Origin: an uncultured Asticcacaulis sp.
GTDB taxonomy: Bacteria > Pseudomonadota > Alphaproteobacteria > Caulobacterales > Caulobacteraceae
Assembly: GCA_946482045.1 (NCBI GenBank)
Contig: CAMLPZ010000010.1
Coordinates: 1 to 32,734 of the forward strand
Direction: 5' to 3'
DNA length: 32,734 bases
The notes beneath the pieces were generated by a model. That model had not been told where the DNA came from. It saw only the letters and a program-made list of their open reading frames with translations, and did no database searches. Below, one piece after another: positions 15,264 to 22,619 of the stretch (position 1 is the first letter of the stretch; every line of letters starts with the position of its first letter). A program made the translations under genes and the position numbers.

Positions 15264-15330
15264 CGGCAATTTTTGCCGCGTTCCGGCAAATTTTTCCCAC
15301 CCGGCACATTTTTCCTATGCTTTTTCGGCA
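15264..15330. promoter_or_regulatory. ftr-like enhancer cluster (candidate FlbD sites)
   Basis: A perfect palindrome CGGCAA-TTT-TTGCCG (15264-15278) is followed by repeated half-sites CCGGCAAATTTTT, CCGGCACATTTTT and TTCGGCATTCGG. They sit 76 bp and more upstream of the -24 element, the usual place for sigma-54 enhancers. Assignment to FlbD is inference from position and from similarity to the sites at 16463 and 17473. Confidence 0.6.
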
Positions 15331-15374
15331 TTCGGCCAGCACGAAAACCCGCCGCGGAACTCCCCTCCGGACGG

Positions 15375-15417
15375 ACAAAATGAGGCTGGGAAGAGGCCTG
15401 ATCAGACCCCTCCCCAG
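15375..15417 (-). terminator. Terminator of the fourth flagellin gene
   Basis: On the minus strand 15417-15402 and 15401-15386 form a 16-bp stem with three G-U-type positions and essentially no unpaired loop beyond the TGATCA centre. It is followed by CCTCATTTTG. It begins 11 bp past the flagellin stop. Confidence 0.75.
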
Positions 15418-15428
15418 CGAATTTACCT

Positions 15429-16268
15429 CTACCCGCGGAACAGGCTGAGCGCGGTCTGCGGCGCCTGGTTGGCGATCGACAGAGCCTGCACGCCCAGTTG
15501 CTGCTTCGTCTGCAGCGACTGGAGCAGCGCGCTTTCCTTGGCCATGTCGGCATCGACGATATTGCCGATACCGGCCTGGATCGAGTCCTGCAGCTTCGTG
15601 ATGAAGGCTGCGTGGGCTTCGATCGCCTTGGCCGAGGTCCCCATCTTGGCGAGAGCCGCCGAGACATTGGTGATCGACGCATCAATGCTCGCCAGCAGGT
15701 TGCCGGCGGCTGTCGCCGTGCTGAAGCTGGCGGCCGTCGACAGGGTGACGATCGATTGACCGACCGAGAGGTCCTGGTCCGCGACCGTCAGGGTCGACGT
15801 GCCGTCGGCGTTCGCCAGGATGGCAAGGCCGCCAACCGCCGCCATGCTGCCGTCCAGCAGGTTAATGCCGTTGAACTTCGCGTTCGCGACGGTCTTGGCG
15901 ATCTGGTCACGCAAAGCCTCGAAATCGGTGTTCAGGGCAGTCCGGCTGGTCGTGTCGAGCGACGTGTCCGATGCTGCGAGCGCCTTCTCCTTCATCTGAG
16001 TAAGCATGTCCGAAACGCTTTCGCCCGCCGACATCGCCACGTCCACGGCGGACGTGCCTCTGTTGAGCGAGTCCATCACCGCATTCAACGACTGCACCGT
16101 GGCACGCTGCGTCTGCGCGATGGCATAGGACGCACCGTTATCCTTGGCACTCGCGACCTTCAGACCGGTCGAGATGCGGTTCTGGGTTTCCTGCAGCTTC
16201 GAACTTGTCGAGTTGAGGTTTTGCAGCGCCACCATGGCGCCAACGTTCGTATTGACCGAAGTAAGCAT
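15429..16268 (-). CDS. Flagellin (fourth gene of the row)
   Basis: This 279-aa flagellin has the conserved D0/D1 ends (MLTSVNTNVGAMVALQNLNSTSSKLQETQNRISTGLK; IVDADMAKESALLQSLQTKQQLGVQALSIANQAPQTALSLFRG). The middle differs from the A/B pair (LLDGSMAAVGGLAILANADGTSTLTV) and it carries one extra C-terminal Gly. It has not taken part in the A/B conversion. ATG 16268 follows AAGGA by about 6-8 nt; in-frame codons further upstream would translate the leader hairpins. It has its own sigma-54 promoter (16344-16358), leader hairpins and upstream palindromes. Together with copy B it is probably a major filament subunit. Confidence 0.95.
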   Translation of the reverse strand: MLTSVNTNVGAMVALQNLNSTSSKLQETQNRISTGLKVASAKDNGASYAIAQTQRATVQSLNAVMDSLNRGTSAVDVAMSAGESVSDMLTQMKEKALAASDTSLDTTSRTALNTDFEALRDQIAKTVANAKFNGINLLDGSMAAVGGLAILANADGTSTLTVADQDLSVGQSIVTLSTAASFSTATAAGNLLASIDASITNVSAALAKMGTSAKAIEAHAAFITKLQDSIQAGIGNIVDADMAKESALLQSLQTKQQLGVQALSIANQAPQTALSLFRG

Positions 16269-16301
16269 CGGCATTCCTTTCCATTCTGGACGGGGATTTA
16301 A

Positions 16302-16331
16302 GGACTTTTGTCCCAAAAGCCATTTTGGCTT
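16302..16331 (-). promoter_or_regulatory. Paired leader hairpins of the fourth flagellin mRNA
   Basis: In the transcript, GGAC-AAAA-GUCC (16313-16302) lies 34-45 nt upstream of the start codon. GCCA-AAA-UGGC (16329-16319), extendable to 6 bp, lies 51-61 nt upstream. The distal hairpin falls about at the predicted transcription start. Stem sequences differ from the other two leaders while the loops stay A-rich. Confidence 0.6.
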
Positions 16332-16343
16332 GCCCCACACGAA

Positions 16344-16358
16344 GCAAGCCGGATGCCA
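16344..16358 (-). promoter_or_regulatory. Sigma-54 (-24/-12) promoter of the fourth flagellin
   Basis: On the minus strand the sequence reads TGGCATCCGGCTTGC, with GG and GC separated by exactly 10 nt. It is 76 nt from the -12 element to the start codon, almost the same as for copy B. Confidence 0.85.
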
Positions 16359-16462
16359 CGCCAGCCCTCGCCAGAGAATTTTTAACGCATTGAAATTTAA
16401 AGATTTTTCTTCATTGCACCAAAGGCGGGATTACGTCCCCGTGTAAGGTCACACTTTTTTCG

Positions 16463-16498
16463 CGGCAAATCCTGCCACGCCCGGCAATTTTAACCGGG
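16463..16498. promoter_or_regulatory. ftr-like palindromes (candidate FlbD sites)
   Basis: CGGCA-AATCC-TGCCA (16463-16477) is followed by CCCGG...CCGGG enclosing CAATTTTAA (16480-16498). They lie 105-140 bp upstream of the -24 element. They share the CGGCA-N5-TGCC form with 15264-15278. Confidence 0.55.
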
Positions 16499-16526
16499 CA
16501 TTAGCCATACCCCCCGGCGCGGGACA

Positions 16527-16558
16527 GCAAAAGGCCCGGATGTCTCCATCCGGGCCTT
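16527..16558 (-). terminator. Intrinsic terminator of flaF
   Basis: Perfect 12-bp arms AAGGCCCGGATG (16531-16542) and CATCCGGGCCTT (16547-16558) close a 4-nt loop. On the minus strand TTTTGCTG follows. It ends the flbT-flaF operon before the flagellin control region. Confidence 0.9.
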
Positions 16559-16614
16559 CGTTATTTCTTGAATTTGCAGCCGGCTTAACCGACCGATTGC
16601 TACGGAACGGCGAC

Positions 16615-16974
16615 CTACCCTTCGCCTTGCGGCATCAACCCCTGCATGATGATGCGGTTGATTTCGATCAGGGGTGCGATTTCCTCCTGGCTGCGCATGA
16701 CCAGGGAGGTGTGCTTGTTCACCCAGATCGACAGCGAGATGATATTGGCGCGCACCTGGTCGGGAAGCCCATTTCCATCCACGGAGCAATCGGCTGCCAG
16801 GACGGACCACATGCGGCGGTTCCAGTCGAGCGCATCCATGCGCTCGCGGATCATGGACCTGTCCATTTTTTCGGCTTCCATCAAGGCACGCGTGACCTGG
16901 CCAAAGAGACGGTATTCTGTCTGCCGCGGATTCTCCGCGCGGGCAGCGGTTGTCTGATACGCCTTAAGAGACAT
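16615..16974 (-). CDS. flaF: Flagellar biosynthesis regulator FlaF
   Basis: The product is 119 aa. It matches FlaF across its length: [75 protein letters not shown] and [11 protein letters not shown]. FlaF is needed for flagellin synthesis and secretion in Alphaproteobacteria and works opposite to FlbT, promoting rather than repressing flagellin translation or acting as a secretion chaperone. I chose ATG 16974 because it lies right after the flbT stop (one base between) and starts the conserved MSLKAY. The frame upstream overlaps flbT. Translation is probably coupled to flbT. Confidence 0.93.
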   Translation of the reverse strand: MSLKAYQTTAARAENPRQTEYRLFGQVTRALMEAEKMDRSMIRERMDALDWNRRMWSVLAADCSVDGNGLPDQVRANIISLSIWVNKHTSLVMRSQEEIAPLIEINRIIMQGLMPQGEG

Positions 16975-16975
16975 G

Positions 16976-17374
16976 CTACTCAGGTTTCCTTCCGAGACGT
17001 TCGTCTTCATATTCGATGAGTTTGCGGGCGCCCATCAGCGCCTTATAATATTCCTGAACCATGATGCTCTTTGAGATGGCGACACATTCGGCCAGCACGA
17101 GCGGATTGGAGATTACGCCCATGAATTCCGTCATGCGGCGCAGAAATTCGTCGTAGTATTTGTCCGCTCCACCCTCATCGAGATACATCATCATGACCGG
17201 GAAATAGACGTGGCGCGCCGGCGAATTGACTTCTTCGGCCTGCATGATGTCCTTCTCGCGCAGGACGGATGCCTTGTTCTGCAGGACGAGCGAGCAGCGC
17301 CGGTCGCCATTCTGCACCACCGCGCCGTTAAGGACGAAGCGCTCCCCGGGCTTCAACGACAATTTCAAAGGCAT
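16976..17374 (-). CDS. flbT: Flagellin mRNA regulator FlbT
   Basis: The product is 132 aa, full family length: [44 protein letters not shown], then the conserved [15 protein letters not shown], and the helical [15 protein letters not shown]. In Caulobacter FlbT binds the 5' untranslated region of flagellin mRNA and lowers its stability until the hook is finished. Three flagellin leaders in this window carry paired hairpins that could be its target. ATG 17374 follows AAGGA by about 6 nt. It is first in the flbT-flaF pair and divergent from the flmG-like gene. Confidence 0.96.
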   Translation of the reverse strand: MPLKLSLKPGERFVLNGAVVQNGDRRCSLVLQNKASVLREKDIMQAEEVNSPARHVYFPVMMMYLDEGGADKYYDEFLRRMTEFMGVISNPLVLAECVAISKSIMVQEYYKALMGARKLIEYEDERLGRKPE

Positions 17375-17472
17375 CGTTTTTCCTTCGTAGTTTCTTGGCG
17401 CTTGCGCGGGACGATGGGCAAACCGCTTAGCCTACCTATACCTGTCCCGAGTTAACGCCAGGTTTCGCAGTC

Positions 17473-17488
17473 CGGCAATTATGTGCCG
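17473..17488. promoter_or_regulatory. ftr-like palindrome between flbT and the flmG-like gene
   Basis: CGGCA-ATTATG-TGCCG is a perfect dyad with a 6-nt spacer, one base longer than the related sites near the flagellin promoters. It lies in the divergent promoter region of flbT and the TPR glycosyltransferase. A role as a FlbD site is inferred. Confidence 0.5.
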
Positions 17489-17604
17489 AACCGGTACAAT
17501 TAGGGTTAATGCCCCGCGCTTTCTTTAAGGAGTGTTAAGCGAATCCCTGTTTAAAACTAAAGCGGATGATCGCGCGCGTGCGCACACATAGGAAGATTTC
17601 GGAA

Positions 17605-19518
17605 ATGTCCAAGGCGTTTTCCAGGACCAAGGCATCGAGGCCAGCCAAGGCCGGCCACGCGCTCCTGGTCAAGAAACCCGGCTTTACACTGTCGTCGCAA
17701 CAGCCGGCGCAAGTAGCCTGGACGCCGCCCGTCTCCGATTCCCTTGTCGGGGAAACGCCATTCGAAGCCAACAAGCCCTATAATGTCGCCGCGCAAATAT
17801 TCGGTGACGCGGCCTCCAGCGACGCCTTGCGTATCCTGCATGAGCAGACGACCCACATCAAGGCGTTCGGCGCCCTCAACCTGCTGCGCAAGGCCCTTGA
17901 GCTTTTCAAGGCCGGCGATTGGCGCGGCGGCGGCGACCTGGCACTGGAAGCCCTGCACATCGACGAAAAATGTGGGGAAGCCTGGCATATCCTGGCCATT
18001 TCCCGCGAAAAATGCTCGGACCTGCCTTCAGCCCTGACCTGCTACGAGACGGCGCTGCGCCTTACGCCCGACCATCCCTACATCGCCAACGATCTCGGCC
18101 GCCTCGCCTATCGCCTGGCCATCCACGACATGGCCGAAAAATTCTTTCTGTTCTTCCTGGAGCGGGTCCCGGGCCATCCGGAAGCAGTCAACAACCTGGC
18201 CAGCGTCTACCGCGAAGCCAGCCGGTTCGACGAGGCCATCGATATCCTGCGCTCTGCGATCACTCAAAAGCCCGACGACCCCCAACTGTGGAACGCGCTG
18301 GGGACTGTCGTCAACGCCCAGGGTGACGTCGACAACGCGGTGATTTTCTACCAGGAGGCGCTGCGATACGACCCGGACTACGTCCACGCCCTCTACAACT
18401 ACGCGAACCTCGAGGCCTTATACGGCGATCCAAAGGCGGCACTCGAAAAGTTTATGCGGGCCCTGCCGATGTTCACCGATCCGATGAACGCACACACCTG
18501 CAAACTGTCTATCGCCTTCACCTACTTGCACACCCTGGACTATGACAACGGCTGGAAGTGGTACGAGGCACGCCACAAGGATGACACTCTCGAAAAGGTC
18601 CACTACCTGATCAATCGTCCCGAATGGCGGCCGGGCGAGTCTCTGCGCGGCAAGCGCATCTTCGTGTCCGCAGAGCAGGGCCTGGGCGATGAGGTCATGT
18701 TCGCCAACATCCTGCCCGACCTGATCGAGGAAGTCGGCCCTGACGGTCATGTCAGTATCGGTGTCGAACCGCGACTGGTGCCGTTGTTCCAGCGCTCCTA
18801 CCCTGACTGCACGGTCGTCAGGCACCACACAACCAAGCATAAGGGGCTCACCGTTCGCCTCTTTCCGGCCATAACCGATTGGGACAGCTACGACTACTGG
18901 ACCATCATGGGTAACCTCCTGGCGCGCTATCGCCGCCGGCCGGAAGATTTCGCGGCCGCCCGCGCCTTCCTGACCCCGGATCCGGAGCGTGTCGCCCACT
19001 GGAAGAACCTGCTGAACGAACTGAACGACAAGCCCAAGGTCGGCGTCCTGTGGAAGTCGCTGATCAAGAACTCGCGCCGCGACCGTTACTATTCGCCATT
19101 CCAGCAATGGATGAATGTGCTGAACGTTGAAGGCATTCAGATCGTCAATCTCCAGTATGGCGACACGACCGAGGAAATGGCCGAGGCCGAGGCCATGGGC
19201 GTGAACATCTGGACCCCGCCGGGCATCGACCTGAAAATGGATCTAGATGACCTTGCCGCCCTTTGCGCCGCCATGGATTGCGTGCTGGGACCGGCAAACG
19301 CCACCAGCAATATTGCCGGCGCCGTTGGGGCGACCATCTGGATGAGTGCGCCCGAGCGCTCGTGGAACTGCTTAGGGACCGACCGCTTCCCCTGGTATCC
19401 CTCAAGCCGCGTCTTCTTCTCGCCGTCCCTGACCGACTGGTCTCAGTCCATGCTGGAAATGCGCGAAGCCCTGATCGCGGAATTCGTCGGCGGATCGCCG
19501 AAGGCTCAAGTTGCCTGA
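17605..19518 (+). CDS. flmG: TPR-repeat flagellin glycosyltransferase, FlmG-like
   Basis: The product is 637 aa. Tandem TPR repeats fill about residues 90-300 (AWHILAISREKCSDLPSALTCYETALRLTPDHP, EAVNNLASVYREASRFDEAIDILRSA, LWNALGTVVNAQGDVDNAVIFYQEALRYDP). A GT-B-like transferase domain runs from about residue 330, with GKRIFVSAEQGLGDEVMFANILPDL, PKVGVLWKSL and IDLKMDLDDLAALCAAMDCVLGPANATSNIAGAVG. In Caulobacter FlmG has this architecture: its TPRs bind flagellins and the C-terminal part adds a nonulosonic acid sugar. The divergent flbT supports the assignment. ATG 17605 follows AGGAAG by 9 nt; ATG 17566 is a less supported alternative. No sugar-synthesis genes are in the window. It overlaps its paralogue by 8 bp. 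Confidence 0.75.
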   Translation: MSKAFSRTKASRPAKAGHALLVKKPGFTLSSQQPAQVAWTPPVSDSLVGETPFEANKPYNVAAQIFGDAASSDALRILHEQTTHIKAFGALNLLRKALELFKAGDWRGGGDLALEALHIDEKCGEAWHILAISREKCSDLPSALTCYETALRLTPDHPYIANDLGRLAYRLAIHDMAEKFFLFFLERVPGHPEAVNNLASVYREASRFDEAIDILRSAITQKPDDPQLWNALGTVVNAQGDVDNAVIFYQEALRYDPDYVHALYNYANLEALYGDPKAALEKFMRALPMFTDPMNAHTCKLSIAFTYLHTLDYDNGWKWYEARHKDDTLEKVHYLINRPEWRPGESLRGKRIFVSAEQGLGDEVMFANILPDLIEEVGPDGHVSIGVEPRLVPLFQRSYPDCTVVRHHTTKHKGLTVRLFPAITDWDSYDYWTIMGNLLARYRRRPEDFAAARAFLTPDPERVAHWKNLLNELNDKPKVGVLWKSLIKNSRRDRYYSPFQQWMNVLNVEGIQIVNLQYGDTTEEMAEAEAMGVNIWTPPGIDLKMDLDDLAALCAAMDCVLGPANATSNIAGAVGATIWMSAPERSWNCLGTDRFPWYPSSRVFFSPSLTDWSQSMLEMREALIAEFVGGSPKAQVA

Positions 19519-21055
19519 AAACACGCCTAAGGTCCCAGCGGAAGCCGCCGAGTGGCTGAGGCGCGCACGCAAGGCCGAGGCAGCGCATGACCTGCCGGCG
19601 GCGTTTGACGCCTATCAGCGCGCCCTGTCCCTGGCGCCGGACTCGGCCGAAATCATCCACCACCTCGCCGACCTCGCCTTCCGCCTGACGCAGTGGGACG
19701 TCGCCGAAAAGCTCTACGCCCACCTCTGCGCACGCGATGGCGCGGATGTGGCGGCGCTGACGGGGTATGCGGCGGCGTTACGCGAACAGAACCGCTTCGA
19801 CGACGCCATAGAGCTTCTCAAAACGGCCCTCGGTCAGCGGCCCGAGGTCGCCGCCCTGTGGGAGGCGCTGGGCAGCGTCATGCTTAGCCAATGCAACCGC
19901 GACATGGCGCTGGTTTTCCTCGACGAGGCCCTGCGCCTCGATCCTGGCAACCTGCCCGCCCTGTTCAACCGCGGCTGCGTCCGCATTGAAAAGGGCGACC
20001 TGACAGGAGGCCTCGCCGACGTCAGCGACTGTGCCCGGCGTTTCAAGGACACGGGCAATCAACGCAGCGCCGAACTGACGTGTGCTCATGCTGCCCTGGC
20101 GCTCGGCGACGTGAAGGCCGGCTGGCAGTGGTACGAGGGGCGCCATATGCGCGGCACCAGCCGTGAGATCGACTATCGTCTGAAGCTGCCGCGCTGGAAC
20201 CGCGGTCAGACCATCGCCGGCAAGCGCCTGTTCGTCAGCGCCGAACAAGGCCTGGGCGACGAAATCCTTTTCGCCTCGCTGCTGCCAGACCTTGTCGCGG
20301 CACTCGGAGAAGGCCGTCTGGGTATCGGCGTCGAACCACGCCTGGTGCCACTGTTTCAACGCAGCTTTCCGGACGCCATCGTCGTCGCCCACCGCACCGA
20401 AACGCGCGACGGCCGCATCCGCCGCGACTTTCCCGACCTCGATCAAAAGGCATTCGCCCTCTGGGCGCTGATGGGCGATTTCCTGCCCGGCCTCAGGGGC
20501 GCCGTTCGTGACTTTCCCCGTAACCCCGCCTTCCTGACGGCCGATCCGGAGCGCGTTGCCTATTGGCGCGGCTATCTTGCCGGCCTGAACGCCAAGCCCA
20601 AGGTCGGGGTCATATGGAAGAGCCTGAAATCGAGCGCGCTGCGTGACCGCGCCTTTTCGCCCTTTGAGGAATGGCAAGGCATCCTGTCGACACCAGGCAT
20701 CCAGTTTATCAATCTGCAATATGGCGACGCAGAAGCCGAACTCGCCACCGCCCGCGCGGCCGGCCTTGATATTCACACGCCCGCAGGCATCGACCTTAAA
20801 CAGGACCTCGACGATCTGGCGGCACTATGTGTCGCGCTTGACCTGGTCGTCGGCCCGCCGACCGCGACTACCAATATCGCCGCCGCCTGTGGCACGCCAA
20901 TCTGGCTGATCACGCCACCGCAGCCGTGGCTAGCGCTCGGCGAGCCCTATTATCCCTGGTATCCGCGCTCCCAGCTTTTCATCGCGCCGGGCGTGGACGA
21001 GTGGGCGCCGGTCATGGCGTCGATTGCTGAAAGCCTGCAGGCGATGGCGGCATAG
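19511..21055 (+). CDS. Second TPR-glycosyltransferase, paralogue of the FlmG-like gene
   Basis: The product is 514 aa, starting with TTG inside the end of the previous gene (8-bp overlap), so translation is probably coupled. The TPR part is shorter (about residues 10-165: AFDAYQRALSLAPDSAEIIHHLADLAF, ALWEALGSVMLSQCNRDMALVFLDEALRLDPG). The transferase domain from about residue 215 parallels the first protein: GKRLFVSAEQGLGDEILFASLLPDL, PKVGVIWKSLKSS, FINLQYGD and GIDLKQDLDDLAALCVALDLVVGPPTATTNIAAACG. It ends EPYYPWYPRSQLFIAPGVDEW. Divergence between the two is moderate, so the duplication is old. It may glycosylate a different flagellin set or add a second sugar; neither is shown by sequence. 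Confidence 0.8.
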   Translation: MPENTPKVPAEAAEWLRRARKAEAAHDLPAAFDAYQRALSLAPDSAEIIHHLADLAFRLTQWDVAEKLYAHLCARDGADVAALTGYAAALREQNRFDDAIELLKTALGQRPEVAALWEALGSVMLSQCNRDMALVFLDEALRLDPGNLPALFNRGCVRIEKGDLTGGLADVSDCARRFKDTGNQRSAELTCAHAALALGDVKAGWQWYEGRHMRGTSREIDYRLKLPRWNRGQTIAGKRLFVSAEQGLGDEILFASLLPDLVAALGEGRLGIGVEPRLVPLFQRSFPDAIVVAHRTETRDGRIRRDFPDLDQKAFALWALMGDFLPGLRGAVRDFPRNPAFLTADPERVAYWRGYLAGLNAKPKVGVIWKSLKSSALRDRAFSPFEEWQGILSTPGIQFINLQYGDAEAELATARAAGLDIHTPAGIDLKQDLDDLAALCVALDLVVGPPTATTNIAAACGTPIWLITPPQPWLALGEPYYPWYPRSQLFIAPGVDEWAPVMASIAESLQAMAA

Positions 21056-21061
21056 CTGATC

Positions 21062-21883
21062 TCAATGCGCCATATAGAGGTTGATCGACGTATTTTGCAG
21101 CAGGTGCCGCGTCGTTCCCCCAAAGGCGAACTCGCGCAGGCGTGAGCGGCCATAGGCGCCAGCGACCATGTAGTCGGCGCCATGGCGTTCGCAGGCATCG
21201 GTCAGTTGGGTGTGAATTTCGCCTTTGGGGAAAGAATCGATCTGGGCCTCTATGCCATGGGCGGCATAATAACTGGCCAGCCGGTCAAGATGGGCCGGGC
21301 TGTCGCCGACGGGCGCCCCGACCACTACGACCTTCGCCGCCTTCTTCAGCAAAGGCGCGGCGCGGCGCGCGGCGCGCGACGACGGCTCCTTGCCGTCCCA
21401 GGCGACAACGGCGGTGCCGGTGACATTCAGCGGCTGGCGCGCGACGAACACCCCGGCACGCTCCTCCATCAACACCTGCTGGAAGGCTTCGGACAGCATA
21501 CCCTGGCCACGCGCACTGGCCTCGCCGAACACAACGAGGTCGGACAGACGCGTTTGTTCCGCCAGGTCCTGCCAGACCGGCGATTCCAGGGCCGAGAACA
21601 CCTTCTTGGCATAGGTGGTCTTCGCGAACTGCGCGCGCGCCGCCAGTTCCGACTCTTCCGAAGCGGCTTTCAGCGTATCGAGCGTCGACATCTGGACCGT
21701 ACCCATGAACCCCTCGCCCAGCCACGGCGATAGTTCCGCAGGATCAGCCGGCGCGAACAGGACGTTCAACTCGGCTTGGAAGGCTTCCGCGATGCACGCG
21801 GCGATATCGAGCGCCCTGCCCTCATTCGCATGGCCGCTGACCGGAATTGTGACCCGTGACCAGGCCTGACCTGTTGCCGCCAT
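21062..21883 (-). CDS. Tandem-domain universal stress protein (UspA family)
   Basis: The product is 273 aa, the size of two fused Usp domains. The N-terminal half is degenerate (VTIPVSGHANEGRALDIAACIAEAFQAELNVLFAP). The C-terminal half keeps AVVAWDGKEPSSRAARRAAPLLKKA and the nucleotide-binding glycine motif MVAGAYGRSRLREFAFGGTTRHLL. Such proteins bind ATP or act as stress-response switches in the cytoplasm. ATG 21883 is preferred because it follows a strong GGAGG at 5 nt; the frame opens 15 bases earlier with a TTG. It is convergent with the second glycosyltransferase, 6 bp apart. No known partner is adjacent. Confidence 0.88.
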   Translation of the reverse strand: MAATGQAWSRVTIPVSGHANEGRALDIAACIAEAFQAELNVLFAPADPAELSPWLGEGFMGTVQMSTLDTLKAASEESELAARAQFAKTTYAKKVFSALESPVWQDLAEQTRLSDLVVFGEASARGQGMLSEAFQQVLMEERAGVFVARQPLNVTGTAVVAWDGKEPSSRAARRAAPLLKKAAKVVVVGAPVGDSPAHLDRLASYYAAHGIEAQIDSFPKGEIHTQLTDACERHGADYMVAGAYGRSRLREFAFGGTTRHLLQNTSINLYMAH

Positions 21884-21977
21884 CGTTGCCTCCGTCAATT
21901 TCTGTGTACAGCGCGGGAATCATCGGACATGCGCTTTACGGTCCTATAGGATATATCATTCGCGATAAAATGCCGAT

Positions 21978-22619
21978 GTGACAAATATGGCCGACAGTTC
22001 CCGCCCCGCTCCGAAACGCCGCACCATCAAAGACCGCGCGCCGCGCGCCTGGCAGCGCATGCTATCGGGCCGCCGGCTGGATCTCCTCGATCCGCACGCC
22101 ATCGATATCGAAATCGACGACATCGCCCTTGGCCTTTCGCGCGTCGCGCGCTGGAATGGCCAGACGCTAGGGGAGCACGGCTTTTCCGTCGCCCAGCATT
22201 CGTTGATCGTCGAGGAGATCAGCGCCCATATCGATCCGGCGCTCACCCCTGCGCAACGGTTGATCGCACTTTTGCACGACGCGCCGGAATACGTCATCGG
22301 CGACATGATCTCACCTTTCAAGGCGGCGCTCGGCCTCGACTACAAGCGCTTCGAAAGCCATCTGGAACACGCCATACATATTCGCTTCGGCCTGCCGCCG
22401 ACCATACCGGTGTCGCTCAAGAAGCTTATCAAACAGGCCGACCATGCCTGCGCCTACTTCGAAGCGACACAACTGGTTGGCTTCAGCGAGATCGAAGCGC
22501 GTCAGTTCTTCGGCGAGCCCCCCGAGGGCTATCACCTCAACATTGATCCCCTGCCGGGACAGGTGGCGCGCCAACGCTTCGTGGCGCGGTTCGAGACCTT
22601 GATGAAACAGGTGACATAG
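21978..22619 (+). CDS. HD-domain phosphohydrolase, YfbR-like
   Basis: The product is about 210-213 aa. It shows the HD-superfamily metal motif, with His in EHGFSVAQHSLIVEE, the HD pair in IALLHDAPEYVIGDMISPFK, and the downstream Asp in LIKQADHACAYFEA. This set matches YfbR-type 5'-nucleotidases/dNTP hydrolases. A basic N-terminal segment precedes the domain. The start is unclear: GTG 21978 or ATG 21987, neither with a good ribosome-binding site. Its TAG stop is immediately followed by the ATG of the Nudix-type regulator, so the two are translationally coupled. A substrate in nucleotide metabolism is likely but not defined. Confidence 0.85.
   Translation: MTNMADSSRPAPKRRTIKDRAPRAWQRMLSGRRLDLLDPHAIDIEIDDIALGLSRVARWNGQTLGEHGFSVAQHSLIVEEISAHIDPALTPAQRLIALLHDAPEYVIGDMISPFKAALGLDYKRFESHLEHAIHIRFGLPPTIPVSLKKLIKQADHACAYFEATQLVGFSEIEARQFFGEPPEGYHLNIDPLPGQVARQRFVARFETLMKQVT

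Larger units (their letters stand above)
15102..15374. other. Regulatory region upstream of flagellin copy B
   Basis: No gene is supported here. In order from the start codon it holds the leader with two hairpins, a sigma-54 promoter, a CtrA-type site and a cluster of CGGCA-type palindromes. The terminator of the next flagellin gene (15375-15417) follows. The whole is a compact late-flagellar control region. Confidence 0.65.
16269..16526. other. Regulatory region upstream of the fourth flagellin
   Basis: No gene is supported here. It contains leader hairpins, a sigma-54 promoter and two ftr-like palindromes, ending at the flaF terminator. The arrangement copies that upstream of flagellin copy B, without the CtrA-type box. 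Confidence 0.65.

Noticed and set aside
17418..17434. A sigma-54 promoter for flbT (GGCTAAGCGGTTTGC on the minus strand)
   Set aside because: GG and GC are 11 rather than 10 nt apart, which RpoN does not usually tolerate.
17525..17541. A CtrA site upstream of the flmG-like gene (TTAA-GGAGTG-TTAA)
   Set aside because: The spacer is 6 instead of 7 bases, so it is a near miss only.
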